From: Rossellomorea aquimaris
GTDB lineage: Bacteria > Bacillota > Bacilli > Bacillales > Bacillaceae_B
NCBI RefSeq assembly: GCF_020172085.1
Contig: NZ_JAIVAT010000003.1
Location: 1,426,001 to 1,490,000, forward strand
Length of the DNA stretch: 64,000 nt
Direction of reading: 5' to 3'
Numbering within the stretch: the first letter of the stretch is position 1; each line of letters opens with the position of its first letter. Of the stretch, positions 1 to 7,267 are shown one piece after another. Made by a program: the position numbers and the translations under genes. Under the pieces are notes generated by a model that had not been told where the DNA came from, made no database searches, and worked only from the letters and a program-made list of their open reading frames with translations.

Positions 1-1092
1 ATCATTATGAACGCCCTGCTACTGATATACCGTCCGGAAGTCCGCGGAAAGATAATGGGTACATTCGGGTTGGTGATTATGTTCGCACCCGCCATTGGCC
101 CGACGCTGTCCGGTGTGATCGTTGATTTTCTTGGATGGAGGTGGTTGTTCATCACGGTCATTCCATTCGCTGTATTTTCAATTCTATTCGCCTTCAGGTA
201 CTTGCAAAATGTTGGCGAAGTGACAAGACCAGGAGTCGATATCTATTCAATCATCCTCTCTTCCATCGGGATTGGCGGGATTGTCTACGGATTCAGCGCA
301 GCAGGTGAAGAAGAGGCAGGATTCTCATCGGTCAAAATCATCGCTATCCTAGCGATATCAGTGATAAGTGCAATTATCTTTGTGCTGCGTCAATTAAAGC
401 TAAAGGAACCGCTCCTTGATGTCCGCGTCTTCCGGTTCAAAAGCTATACAAGGGGTGTCACGATTTTCGTCATCGTCATCATGGCTATGTTTGCTTCCGA
501 AATCGTCATGCCGATGTACCTGCAGGGCCCACTCGGATATTCAGCAAAAACTGCCGGTTTATTGCTACTGCCGGGAGCACTGCTTAATGGTCTAATGTCT
601 CCTACCATGGGCTCCCTATTCGATAAATACGGACCAAGAAAGCTTATTATTCCAGGAACATTCATATTGCTTGGTGTCATGATTTTCTTTAGTACCATTA
701 ATCCATCCACACCCATCTGGCTATTTGTGATCGTGTATATGGTTCTAATGTTGTCAATCTCAGCTATCATGATGCCCGCCCAGACAAATGGGTTAAATGA
801 GCTGCCGAAGCACCTCTACCCACATGGGACGGCCATCGCAAATACATTACAACCCGTAGCAGGGGCACTTGGGGTTTCCATTTTTGTCAGCATCATGACT
901 CAAAGTCAAACCGGATATATTGAAAACCATTCCGGTACAGTAACCGAAAAGGTCGCCTTTGATGCCATGACCTATGGCGTTCATCACGCCTATTGGTTCG
1001 CACTGGGCCTGGCTGCACTTGCATTTACCATTTCATTGTTTATCAGAAAAGCAGTCGCCCCAGATTTTGATGAAAAAGGATCTGAAGGATAA
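1..1092 (+). CDS. MFS multidrug efflux transporter (DHA2/EmrB-like), 5' end outside window
   Basis: The frame is open to base 1, so the N-terminus lies outside the window; about 363 C-terminal residues are visible. They contain roughly ten hydrophobic helices and the antiporter motif-C sequence GPTLSG at visible residues 33-38, which is typical of drug:H+ antiporters of the 14-helix DHA2 group (EmrB, QacA, LmrB). Such proteins sit in the cytoplasmic membrane and export hydrophobic drugs using the proton gradient. The substrate cannot be told from sequence. A terminator follows directly, so this is the last gene of its transcript. The family call is secure; the drug-export role is inferred from the family. 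Confidence 0.88.
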   Translation: MIMNALLLIYRPEVRGKIMGTFGLVIMFAPAIGPTLSGVIVDFLGWRWLFITVIPFAVFSILFAFRYLQNVGEVTRPGVDIYSIILSSIGIGGIVYGFSAAGEEEAGFSSVKIIAILAISVISAIIFVLRQLKLKEPLLDVRVFRFKSYTRGVTIFVIVIMAMFASEIVMPMYLQGPLGYSAKTAGLLLLPGALLNGLMSPTMGSLFDKYGPRKLIIPGTFILLGVMIFFSTINPSTPIWLFVIVYMVLMLSISAIMMPAQTNGLNELPKHLYPHGTAIANTLQPVAGALGVSIFVSIMTQSQTGYIENHSGTVTEKVAFDAMTYGVHHAYWFALGLAALAFTISLFIRKAVAPDFDEKGSEG

Positions 1093-1110
1093 TACGATAC
1101 CTTTCTATAA

Positions 1111-1150
1111 AACGAAAAGCTCTATACAAATTAGAGCTTTTCGTTTTTTT
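1111..1150 (+). terminator. Rho-independent terminator of the MFS gene
   Basis: Inverted repeat CGAAAAGCTCT / AGAGCTTTTCG with a short loop, followed by TTTTTTT. Confidence 0.85.
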
Positions 1151-1236
1151 AGCATCTATCAATGAAGTGCTTTCACTGTACGTCCTTGTTTTTCAGGGGT
1201 AAAATAGTTTGATAGATAACAGGAGGAGGGTCTACT

Positions 1237-1731
1237 GTGGAAAAAGAAATTCAAATGATAGAAGATATTCGTTCCGAGCTACTGAACAGTGTGAAGGATT
1301 TAAGCGAAGAGCAACTAAATAAGAAAGTCGAAAAAGACCGATGGAACATCATGCAGGTGCTCGATCATTTGTATCTAATGGAAAAATCCTTAACAAAAGT
1401 GATTCAAATGACTTTGGAAAATGGAGAAGAACAATTGGTTGAGTCGAAGCCAATCCACTTTACTGTAGATCGAACGACTAAAGTGGACGCTCCGCCTTTC
1501 GTCACCCCTACTGACGAAAAACAGAGCCTGGAGCAGATGAAGGATAAATTGAAATCATCACGAAAAGATCTTCTTGCCTTCCTGGAATCTACAAATAAAG
1601 AAGCCTTAATGAAAAAGGCATATCCTCACCCCATCTTCGGTCAAATCCGATTAGATGAGTGGATTCCTTTTATCGGCTTTCATGAGAAGAGGCATATAGA
1701 GCAAATAGACGAGTTGAAAGCAAAAAGATAA
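1237..1731 (+). CDS. DinB-family protein (four-helix, metal-binding)
   Basis: 164 residues starting at GTG, 8 bases after AGGAGGAGGG. The layout fits the DinB/YfiT superfamily: an N-terminal helix with WNIMQVLDHLYLME (first His near residue 46) and a C-terminal GFHEKRHIEQIDEL that supplies the other two histidines of the usual three-His metal site. Members include damage-inducible B. subtilis DinB and thiol S-transferases of the bacillithiol type; the substrate here is unknown. It is a single gene between two terminators. A second, unrelated DinB protein lies at 23732-24193. Confidence 0.85.
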   Translation: MEKEIQMIEDIRSELLNSVKDLSEEQLNKKVEKDRWNIMQVLDHLYLMEKSLTKVIQMTLENGEEQLVESKPIHFTVDRTTKVDAPPFVTPTDEKQSLEQMKDKLKSSRKDLLAFLESTNKEALMKKAYPHPIFGQIRLDEWIPFIGFHEKRHIEQIDELKAKR

Positions 1732-1740
1732 ATCCAATGA

Positions 1741-1777
1741 AAAGGATCTGTTCATCCAGTGAAACAGATCCTTTTCA
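1741..1777 (+). terminator. Terminator after the DinB gene
   Basis: Arms AAAGGATCTGTT / AACAGATCCTTT separated by 10 bases, followed by TTCATTTAT. Confidence 0.7.
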
Positions 1778-1861
1778 TTTATGATTCTTCTATTAACGTC
1801 GAGATGATTTCATCCTAAACAGATGTACGAAGGTTAAGCTTACATTATTCATAGTTATTCC

Positions 1862-2656
1862 TTACACCCTCAAATCCCGTTTATCATAAAGCACAAACGT
1901 TGCAAACCCCAAAGCCCCTATCAACACAATGGATATCCCTACGAACACGGTGTCCAATCCTCCACCGTACATGACATCTTTGGCCTCGAAATACTTAAAT
2001 GGCGTAAAGTATTTCATTCCCTCTATTTTTTCACTTAAGTCGATGGCAAATGAGAGAATAAACGTCAGTAACAAGATGCCCGTTGAGAATGACGCTGCTT
2101 TTGCAGGCTTTTTTGAGAGGGAGGCAATAGCCGTTCCGATTACTAAAAAAAGCATCTGTAAAATGAACATTCCCAACATGGTGATCCCGATATCATCTGC
2201 GATGGAAACGTCACTGTAATGCCCTACTATGACCAATGAAGAAATCCAGGAAATCAACGCGAGTATCGAAATTTGTGTCAGAGCAGCCAGCAGCTTGATC
2301 CCTATGATTTTCTTTCTCGGAACGGGTTTGACGAATAGAAACTCGACGGTTTTATCTCTTTCTTCCTTCGAAATGATGGTTGCTCCCGACATGGCTGCAT
2401 GTATGGTTGCCAGCAACAGAATATAAACAAAGAGCACACCATAATATCCGCTTGCCGTTGACAAATCCAGCGTACCAAATCCTAAAAATGCTTGCAGGGA
2501 TTTCGGCATACCAGCCATTAGGTCATTCATGGATTGGCCAGAAGAAGAATAGCCTGCGTACTTCCCCATTCCGGATCCGATCAATGCAATCATCCCAATG
2601 CACCAAATAATAAGGGACTTGCGATGAGCCTTCATTTCTCTCAAGTATACGTTCAT
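1862..2656 (-). CDS. ABC-2 type exporter permease subunit (second of pair)
   Basis: 264 residues with about six transmembrane helices and no ATPase motifs. It is a paralogue of the gene just upstream (2671-3462): both are the same length, both have an acidic/basic cytoplasmic loop (SKEERDKTVEFLFVKPV versus SKEMREKTADFLLTKPV), and both carry the motif YFTPFKYF near residue 220. These are traits of ABC-2 permeases that pair as heterodimers with a single ATPase. It is the last gene of a four-gene minus-strand operon tetR-ATPase-permease-permease. The probable role is export of a drug, peptide or lipid-like compound; the substrate is not known. Confidence 0.85.
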   Translation of the reverse strand: MNVYLREMKAHRKSLIIWCIGMIALIGSGMGKYAGYSSSGQSMNDLMAGMPKSLQAFLGFGTLDLSTASGYYGVLFVYILLLATIHAAMSGATIISKEERDKTVEFLFVKPVPRKKIIGIKLLAALTQISILALISWISSLVIVGHYSDVSIADDIGITMLGMFILQMLFLVIGTAIASLSKKPAKAASFSTGILLLTFILSFAIDLSEKIEGMKYFTPFKYFEAKDVMYGGGLDTVFVGISIVLIGALGFATFVLYDKRDLRV

Positions 2657-2670
2657 AATATTCCCTCCAT

Positions 2671-3462
2671 TTATTGCGTATGGATATCCTTCTTATTGTA
2701 AATGATGAAACTCGCGATCAGCGAGCCTGCAGTCAAGAGGATGGCCACGATGACGAATGACCACTCGTAACGGTGGTGGTTCATGATATACGTGTAGTCA
2801 AAATATTTAAACGGTGTAAAGTATCGACCAGTCTCTTCCGTCGCGGCTACCATCCCAATGAAAAAGAAGGCGAACACCACAGCCAGAGAGAGCGCAATGA
2901 CTGACTTCACCCTTGAGAAAATAACTGCAATGATCATTCCGACGGCAAACATAATGACTTGAGTGAACAAGAGTGTAAGCGAAATCAAGAAGAATACGTT
3001 CAAGCTGAATTCTTCGACTTTTACCACATTAGCAACAATGATGGCCGATATCCCATACGCAATGTTCGTCATAAGTAACGATGCGAGTGCTGCCAGAACT
3101 TTTGACGATAGAATCTTCGTGCGTGTGACAGGTTTAGTTAGAAGAAAATCAGCTGTCTTTTCCCTCATTTCCTTTGAGCTTATCGAGATTCCCAGATTCA
3201 TCGCTTGAATGGCGCCGCATAAAGATATATATAGAAAGATATAAGAATAATAACCGTTAAGGGATCCGATGGTTTCAACCTGTATTCCCAGTGCTTTTCG
3301 AACTCCCTCAGGGAACCCTTCCAAAAGCTTTTGGAATTCATCGATTTCTTTAGAAATGGACGGAAACATGGACAAAAATAACATGACCAATCCGATGAGT
3401 ACCATTGTCCAGATAAGAGTTGACTTCCGGTAAGCCCTTAGTTCATAAAGAAAGATATTCAT
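2671..3462 (-). CDS. ABC-2 type exporter permease subunit (first of pair)
   Basis: 263 residues with about six membrane helices and the shared YFTPFKYF motif. It begins 6 bases after the stop of the ATPase gene and is followed 14 bases later by its paralogue, so the two permeases and the ATPase are presumably translated together and form one exporter. The conserved loop reading SKEMREKTADFLLTKPVTR lies between helices 2 and 3, as in the NatB/YhaP-like ABC-2 group. The substrate is unknown; control by the adjacent TetR suggests a toxic inducer. Confidence 0.85.
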   Translation of the reverse strand: MNIFLYELRAYRKSTLIWTMVLIGLVMLFLSMFPSISKEIDEFQKLLEGFPEGVRKALGIQVETIGSLNGYYSYIFLYISLCGAIQAMNLGISISSKEMREKTADFLLTKPVTRTKILSSKVLAALASLLMTNIAYGISAIIVANVVKVEEFSLNVFFLISLTLLFTQVIMFAVGMIIAVIFSRVKSVIALSLAVVFAFFFIGMVAATEETGRYFTPFKYFDYTYIMNHHRYEWSFVIVAILLTAGSLIASFIIYNKKDIHTQ

Positions 3463-3468
3463 AGAGGA

Positions 3469-4353
3469 TCAGGCCTCCTTTTCATAATAATGCATAAATA
3501 TTTCTTCCAAATCAGGCTCATCGATCCATAGATTAGTTATTTCTATGTCGGCGATCTTCTTCATAATCGTATTGATATCCCCTCTAAATAAGAAGCTGAC
3601 ATGATGGTCAATCATTTCCAGGTTTGTCACGCCATCCAGATCAAAGTAAGAGGCATCTATATCGCTCTTGATTTCCATCTTGAACTTTTTATGATTGTTC
3701 TCTTTTAATGTACTGATCTTCTCAACCTGAACGATCTTTCCTTCCTTGATGATGGCCACGCGATCACACAGACGTTGAACCTCACTTAAAATATGAGATG
3801 AGAAAAGGATGGTCGCTCCTTTCTCATTTTCAGCCTGAAGAAGTTCAAAGAATTTTTGCTGCATGAGTGGATCCAATCCCGAGGTAGGTTCATCTAAAAT
3901 GATCAGCTTTGGTTCATGAAGCAATCCCTGAATGATTCCTACCTTCTTTTTGTTTCCGAGGGAGAGATCATCAATCTTCTTCGATAAATCCAGATTTAAT
4001 ATCTCTGCCAGCTCTTTGATTCTTTTTGTACAATCCTTTTTATAGAAGCTGGCAGAATACTTTAGAAGATCCTTCACCTTCATATTGTCATAATAGAAGA
4101 CTTCAGATGGCAGGTATCCCACTTCCTTTGCAATTTCAGGGGCTGATTCGATACAGTCCTTACCGAAAATGGTCGCACTCCCGCTCGTGGGACGGATCAG
4201 TGAGAGAAGTGTTCGGATGGTCGTCGATTTGCCCGCTCCATTCGGTCCGATAAATCCAAAGATTTCTCCTTCTTCTACATGAAAACTGATATCGGTGATC
4301 CCCCTGGACTTTCCATAGGTTTTTGTCAGCGAATGAATTTCGATTACATTCAT
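3469..4353 (-). CDS. ABC transporter ATP-binding protein
   Basis: 294 residues. Walker A GPNGAGKST is at residues 36-44, the signature LSLGNKKKVGI near 134, Walker B LIILDEPTSGLDP near 150-162, and a switch histidine in LFSSHILSEV. The C-terminal ~80 residues are the extra domain seen in ABC-2 drug-export ATPases of the CcmA type. It powers the two permeases downstream. The start ATG follows a GGGAGGATAAAAG Shine-Dalgarno region. It lies 25 bases after the TetR gene, in the same operon. Confidence 0.93.
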   Translation of the reverse strand: MNVIEIHSLTKTYGKSRGITDISFHVEEGEIFGFIGPNGAGKSTTIRTLLSLIRPTSGSATIFGKDCIESAPEIAKEVGYLPSEVFYYDNMKVKDLLKYSASFYKKDCTKRIKELAEILNLDLSKKIDDLSLGNKKKVGIIQGLLHEPKLIILDEPTSGLDPLMQQKFFELLQAENEKGATILFSSHILSEVQRLCDRVAIIKEGKIVQVEKISTLKENNHKKFKMEIKSDIDASYFDLDGVTNLEMIDHHVSFLFRGDINTIMKKIADIEITNLWIDEPDLEEIFMHYYEKEA

Positions 4354-4378
4354 CTTTTATCCTCCCTTTTCCTCTATT

Positions 4379-4999
4379 CTATTTGTAAAATGAGTTCTTC
4401 AATAAAGCGATATAGGCGTCGATTTCCTTCAACACTTCTTCCTGGTTGATATCTTTAACAGAACGTGTCTTCACTTTCTGTTGTTGTTGATTAGCAATGC
4501 CTTCAAAGGTCCAATAGATGATTTGAATCGATCTTTTCACGTCGATACCATCTTTGAATTTGGTTGTGTCGATTTTTGAAAATAACGTAGTAAAACTACT
4601 TTCAACCATTTTGGTTTTATATTTTTCAATATCATCTTTCACCTCAAGAGCTTCTTCCGAAAAGGCACTGTTAAGAAAATTGATCAGATCAGGATACACA
4701 GAGAAAAGTTCAAATTTGATCAATGTAACGGAACGTATTGTGTTGAAAATGTCACGCTCATTCCAGTCGACCTTTTCGTAAATTTTTTCTGTTAATAGCT
4801 CCGTAAGATATTCATAAAGAGAGATGTACAGCTCTTTTTTACTATTAAAATAATGAAATAGGATCCCCTTAGATATTTTTGCTTCCTTCACAATGGCATT
4901 TGTCGATGCTTTCTCATACCCATTCTCTGAAAATATCCTGGTTGCGGCCTTGATAATACGATCTTCTTTTTCTGACTCAATGTTTAACGTTCTAAACAA
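4379..4999 (-). CDS. TetR/AcrR-family transcriptional repressor of the ABC exporter operon
   Basis: 206 residues. The N-terminal TetR helix-turn-helix is clear (RIFSENGYEKASTNAIVKEA then GILFHYFNSKKELY, residues ~23-60); the rest is the ligand-binding domain. The start is taken as TTG at 4999, ten bases after AAGGAGG. An ATG four bases upstream (5003) is out of frame and ends after three codons, so it cannot be the start. The gene is first in the operon and sits directly behind two identical palindromes that overlap its promoter, so self-repression relieved by an inducer is likely. Confidence 0.88.
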   Translation of the reverse strand: MFRTLNIESEKEDRIIKAATRIFSENGYEKASTNAIVKEAKISKGILFHYFNSKKELYISLYEYLTELLTEKIYEKVDWNERDIFNTIRSVTLIKFELFSVYPDLINFLNSAFSEEALEVKDDIEKYKTKMVESSFTTLFSKIDTTKFKDGIDVKRSIQIIYWTFEGIANQQQQKVKTRSVKDINQEEVLKEIDAYIALLKNSFYK

Positions 5000-5031
5000 A
5001 CATTGTCTACCTCCTTTATAAAGACAAGGTA

Positions 5032-5082
5032 TTGACCGGAGTGGTCAATTTTATTTTATTCCTTTTTGACCACTATGGTCAA
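5032..5082 (-). promoter_or_regulatory. Promoter with two identical TetR-type operators
   Basis: Two perfect palindromes TTGACC-N5-GGTCAA lie at 5032-5048 and 5066-5082, with centres 34 bp apart. Reading the minus strand, the upstream palindrome itself supplies a -35 box (TTGACC, 5082-5077); 18 bases later is TAAAAT (5058-5053) as -10. The second palindrome covers the start region. A repressor bound here would block RNA polymerase. Assignment to the adjacent TetR protein is inferred from position. Confidence 0.75.
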
Positions 5083-5220
5083 CATTATTTTTCTATAATG
5101 GTTTACGTCATCTTCCTTGTTTAATCCACGAAATAAAATGCATAAAAACGAAGTGTATTGAAATTAATTATCGAACAAACACGAACAAACGTGTACAATT
5201 ATCACCAAAGGAGGAATATT

Positions 5221-5547
5221 ATGGTATACAGAGTCCGGACGTACGAGATCATTCCGAATGTTGTACCGCAATTCAATCATTTCTTTCATGAATACTTACT
5301 ACCTAACCAATTACTTCATGGAGCTGAATTAATTGGACGTTGGGTTAACGAAGATAGGACTAAAATTTTAGCGATCTGGAAATATGAATCTATGGAGCAC
5401 TATAAACAAATTGAAGAGTGTATTAAAAGGACCTCTCTTCACCAATTGGCCCAGACTCACAGAAGAACCATCGAGCCTTTGTATATATCTACTAATGAAG
5501 AATACTGGTCTATGACAGGGAATTATGATTTTAAGGGGTTGGAATAA
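5221..5547 (+). CDS. NIPSNAP-family protein
   Basis: 108 residues from ATG at 5221, chosen because AAAGGAGGAATATT lies just before it; the frame is open further upstream but without a ribosome site. The sequence starts VYRVRTYEIIPNVVPQFNHFF and has IWKYESMEHY, the ferredoxin-like (dimeric alpha-beta barrel) pattern of NIPSNAP proteins. The function of bacterial NIPSNAP proteins is not established. Its stop TAA overlaps the ATG of the next gene (TAATG), so the pair is translationally coupled. Confidence 0.75.
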   Translation: MVYRVRTYEIIPNVVPQFNHFFHEYLLPNQLLHGAELIGRWVNEDRTKILAIWKYESMEHYKQIEECIKRTSLHQLAQTHRRTIEPLYISTNEEYWSMTGNYDFKGLE

Positions 5548-6182
5548 TGAAACCGATCATACCGAGAGAGCCAATTGTTCCAGAATTAAATAAAGAAGAA
5601 GTTGAATTCTTAACGGATCTAACCTTTGGAAAAGACATTCAGGCAAAAGCTTGTGACGCCCTTTTTGTCTTCAGTGGAACCCATTGTGGCCATTGGGAAA
5701 AAGCCATTGAAGCTTACGAAAAAAAATACATACAAAAAATCGTGGTCACTGGAGGTCGAAGTCTGACTGGAGTTCCACACCCAGAGTGGGAAGGAAACCA
5801 TCATGAAGAATATTCAGAGGCTGATGTGATCATCTCACAGTTGAAACATGCAGGAATTCCTTCTCAAGCAATCGTTTATGAAGATAAATCGACCAATTCT
5901 CTTGAAAATGTTCTCTTTGCAAAAGAAGTGTTTGACTTTTCTACCGTGAAGTCCCTTATGGTAATATGTAAAAGTCATGTCACGGGGAGGCAGCTTCGTA
6001 CGTTAATGAAGCATCTGCCTGAAAAGCTCGAATACATCCCGTATACATTTCCCACAACATATCGTGGAATCGAAGTTAACAGAAACAACTGGATGGATTC
6101 GGAAATCGGTAGAAAAAGAGTTTGGGGCGAATATCTGAGGATTGAGAAATATGGGAGATTGGGGCATTTACAACCTATGTAA
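5547..6182 (+). CDS. YdcF/ElyC-family (DUF218) protein
   Basis: 211 residues with the DUF218 fold signatures: DALFVFSGTH near residue 38, KIVVTGGR near 65, EDKSTNSLENV near 115 and SLMVICKSHVTGRQLRTL near 140. No membrane helix is visible, so it resembles soluble cytoplasmic YdcF rather than membrane-anchored ElyC/SanA. YdcF of E. coli binds SAM, but the biochemical role is unsettled. It overlaps the preceding NIPSNAP gene by one base. Confidence 0.8.
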   Translation: MKPIIPREPIVPELNKEEVEFLTDLTFGKDIQAKACDALFVFSGTHCGHWEKAIEAYEKKYIQKIVVTGGRSLTGVPHPEWEGNHHEEYSEADVIISQLKHAGIPSQAIVYEDKSTNSLENVLFAKEVFDFSTVKSLMVICKSHVTGRQLRTLMKHLPEKLEYIPYTFPTTYRGIEVNRNNWMDSEIGRKRVWGEYLRIEKYGRLGHLQPM

Positions 6183-6211
6183 TAGATAATTGAATACTTA
6201 AACAAATAGAA

Positions 6212-6234
6212 AGAGCTCAGGGTGACCTGAGCTC
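6212..6234. terminator. Bidirectional terminator hairpin between ydcF-like and fluC genes
   Basis: Perfect inverted repeat AGAGCTCAGG / CCTGAGCTCT with a GTG-A loop. On the minus strand it is followed by TTTCTATTTGTTT, so it mainly ends the fluC operon; on the plus strand the T-tract is poor. Confidence 0.65.
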
Positions 6235-6241
6235 TGATAAC

Positions 6242-6601
6242 TTACAATTTACCCAATGTCATCCCAACAAATGCGAATAATATGCCACATGTGTAACTGA
6301 GTAGAAGATAAGAAATGAGGGGTTTCCATTTTTTATGAAGGTAAAGTTGAATATTTTCCAGTTTGAAAGTAGAAAAAGTTGTAAAAGAACCAAGGAATCC
6401 AGTTCCTATTAGAAGCACGCCTGTTTCGTCGATCCCCATTCCGATCACATATCCCAGAAAAAAAGATCCTATCAGATTGACACATAATGTGCCGTATGGA
6501 AAATCAGACAAACAGTACTTTTTAAATAATCGGCTGACTCCAAAGCGGCACATGGCTCCAAAAAAGCCACCGATTGCCACCATCAAACCATGAACAATCA
6601 A
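6242..6601 (-). CDS. crcB: Fluoride ion channel FluC (CrcB), second subunit
   Basis: 119 residues, four membrane helices. FluC hallmarks are present: GGFFGAMCRFG near residue 11, CVNLIGSFFLG (pore Asn) near 40, and GFLGSFTTFSTF near 68, which holds the Phe and Thr/Ser residues of the fluoride path and sodium site. Fluc channels expel F- passively as dual-topology dimers. In many Bacilli two copies occur in tandem and form heterodimers. The start ATG overlaps the end of the upstream crcB by 4 bases (ATGA-type). Confidence 0.93.
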   Translation of the reverse strand: MIVHGLMVAIGGFFGAMCRFGVSRLFKKYCLSDFPYGTLCVNLIGSFFLGYVIGMGIDETGVLLIGTGFLGSFTTFSTFKLENIQLYLHKKWKPLISYLLLSYTCGILFAFVGMTLGKL

Positions 6602-7005
6602 GGTGTGGCCCCCTTCTGTTTATTACTGTATGTATTCATACCTACCGTATACCCCGCCCATGACATCATAAGACCTCCGGATGCACTTCCCACTACATAA
6701 ACCAGCGCAAGAAGAACATGTGAATGAGATAGGAGATTCACGGTTTCCACACTGAATGTGGAGAATGTGGTGAATGATCCAATCAGTCCTGTTCCAATCG
6801 CAGTCGCCGCCTTCGGAGATACCTTTTTCGTTTGAATAAAATACGTTGTAAAGAGACCCAGTATAAAGCTGCCTATCATATTAGCCAGAAATGTACCCAA
6901 AGGAAACGTAAAGTCCCACAGACCTTCAGAAAAAATACCAAGACAGTATCGAAATAGAGCTCCCGCCATTCCAGCTGCTCCTACGAAAATGTATATCATT
7001 TTCAC
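6598..7005 (-). CDS. crcB: Fluoride ion channel FluC (CrcB), first subunit
   Basis: 135 residues, four membrane helices, with GAAGMAGALFRY near residue 9, LANMIGSFILG near 39 and GLIGSFTTFSTFS near 73. These match FluC pore motifs. It is paired with a second FluC directly downstream (4-base overlap), so the product is probably a two-gene heterodimeric channel that protects against environmental fluoride. A terminator-like hairpin lies in the leader, but I could not find the fluoride riboswitch aptamer. Confidence 0.93.
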   Translation of the reverse strand: MKMIYIFVGAAGMAGALFRYCLGIFSEGLWDFTFPLGTFLANMIGSFILGLFTTYFIQTKKVSPKAATAIGTGLIGSFTTFSTFSVETVNLLSHSHVLLALVYVVGSASGGLMMSWAGYTVGMNTYSNKQKGATP

Positions 7006-7036
7006 ACCTCAAATTATCTTTTTCTTCATGAAAGAA

Positions 7037-7068
7037 ACCCCTACCGATTCAGATCGATCAGTAGGAGT
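7037..7068 (-). promoter_or_regulatory. Terminator-like hairpin in the fluC leader
   Basis: On the minus strand ACTCCTACTGAT pairs with ATCGGTAGGGGT (12 bp with two G-U pairs, 8-base loop), then TTTCTTTC. It ends about 30 bases before the fluC start, in the position of an attenuator. No sequence matching the conserved fluoride aptamer core (GGCGATGG...) was found upstream, so riboswitch control is not claimed. Confidence 0.45.
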
Positions 7069-7267
7069 AATCATCATCATAATAGATCAGGAAAACTCGC
7101 TTACCTTTTCATTATTCATTTTACCAACAAGAGGATATTTTGCCAAATTCATTTTGTCAGCTTCAAAAGCCGGTCTAAAGCAAACAAAAGTGAGGAACCA
7201 TCCTTGGATCAAATTGATCAAGGTTATTTGGTTTTTGTATCTCCTAAATCATGTAGAATCTGTTCTT

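Noticed and set aside
4997..5003. ATG at 5003 as start of the TetR gene
   Set aside because: It is out of frame with the protein and meets a stop after three codons; TTG 4999 is in frame and correctly spaced.
7006..7110. Fluoride riboswitch upstream of fluC
   Set aside because: Only the terminator-like hairpin is present; the conserved aptamer core was not found by eye on the minus strand.
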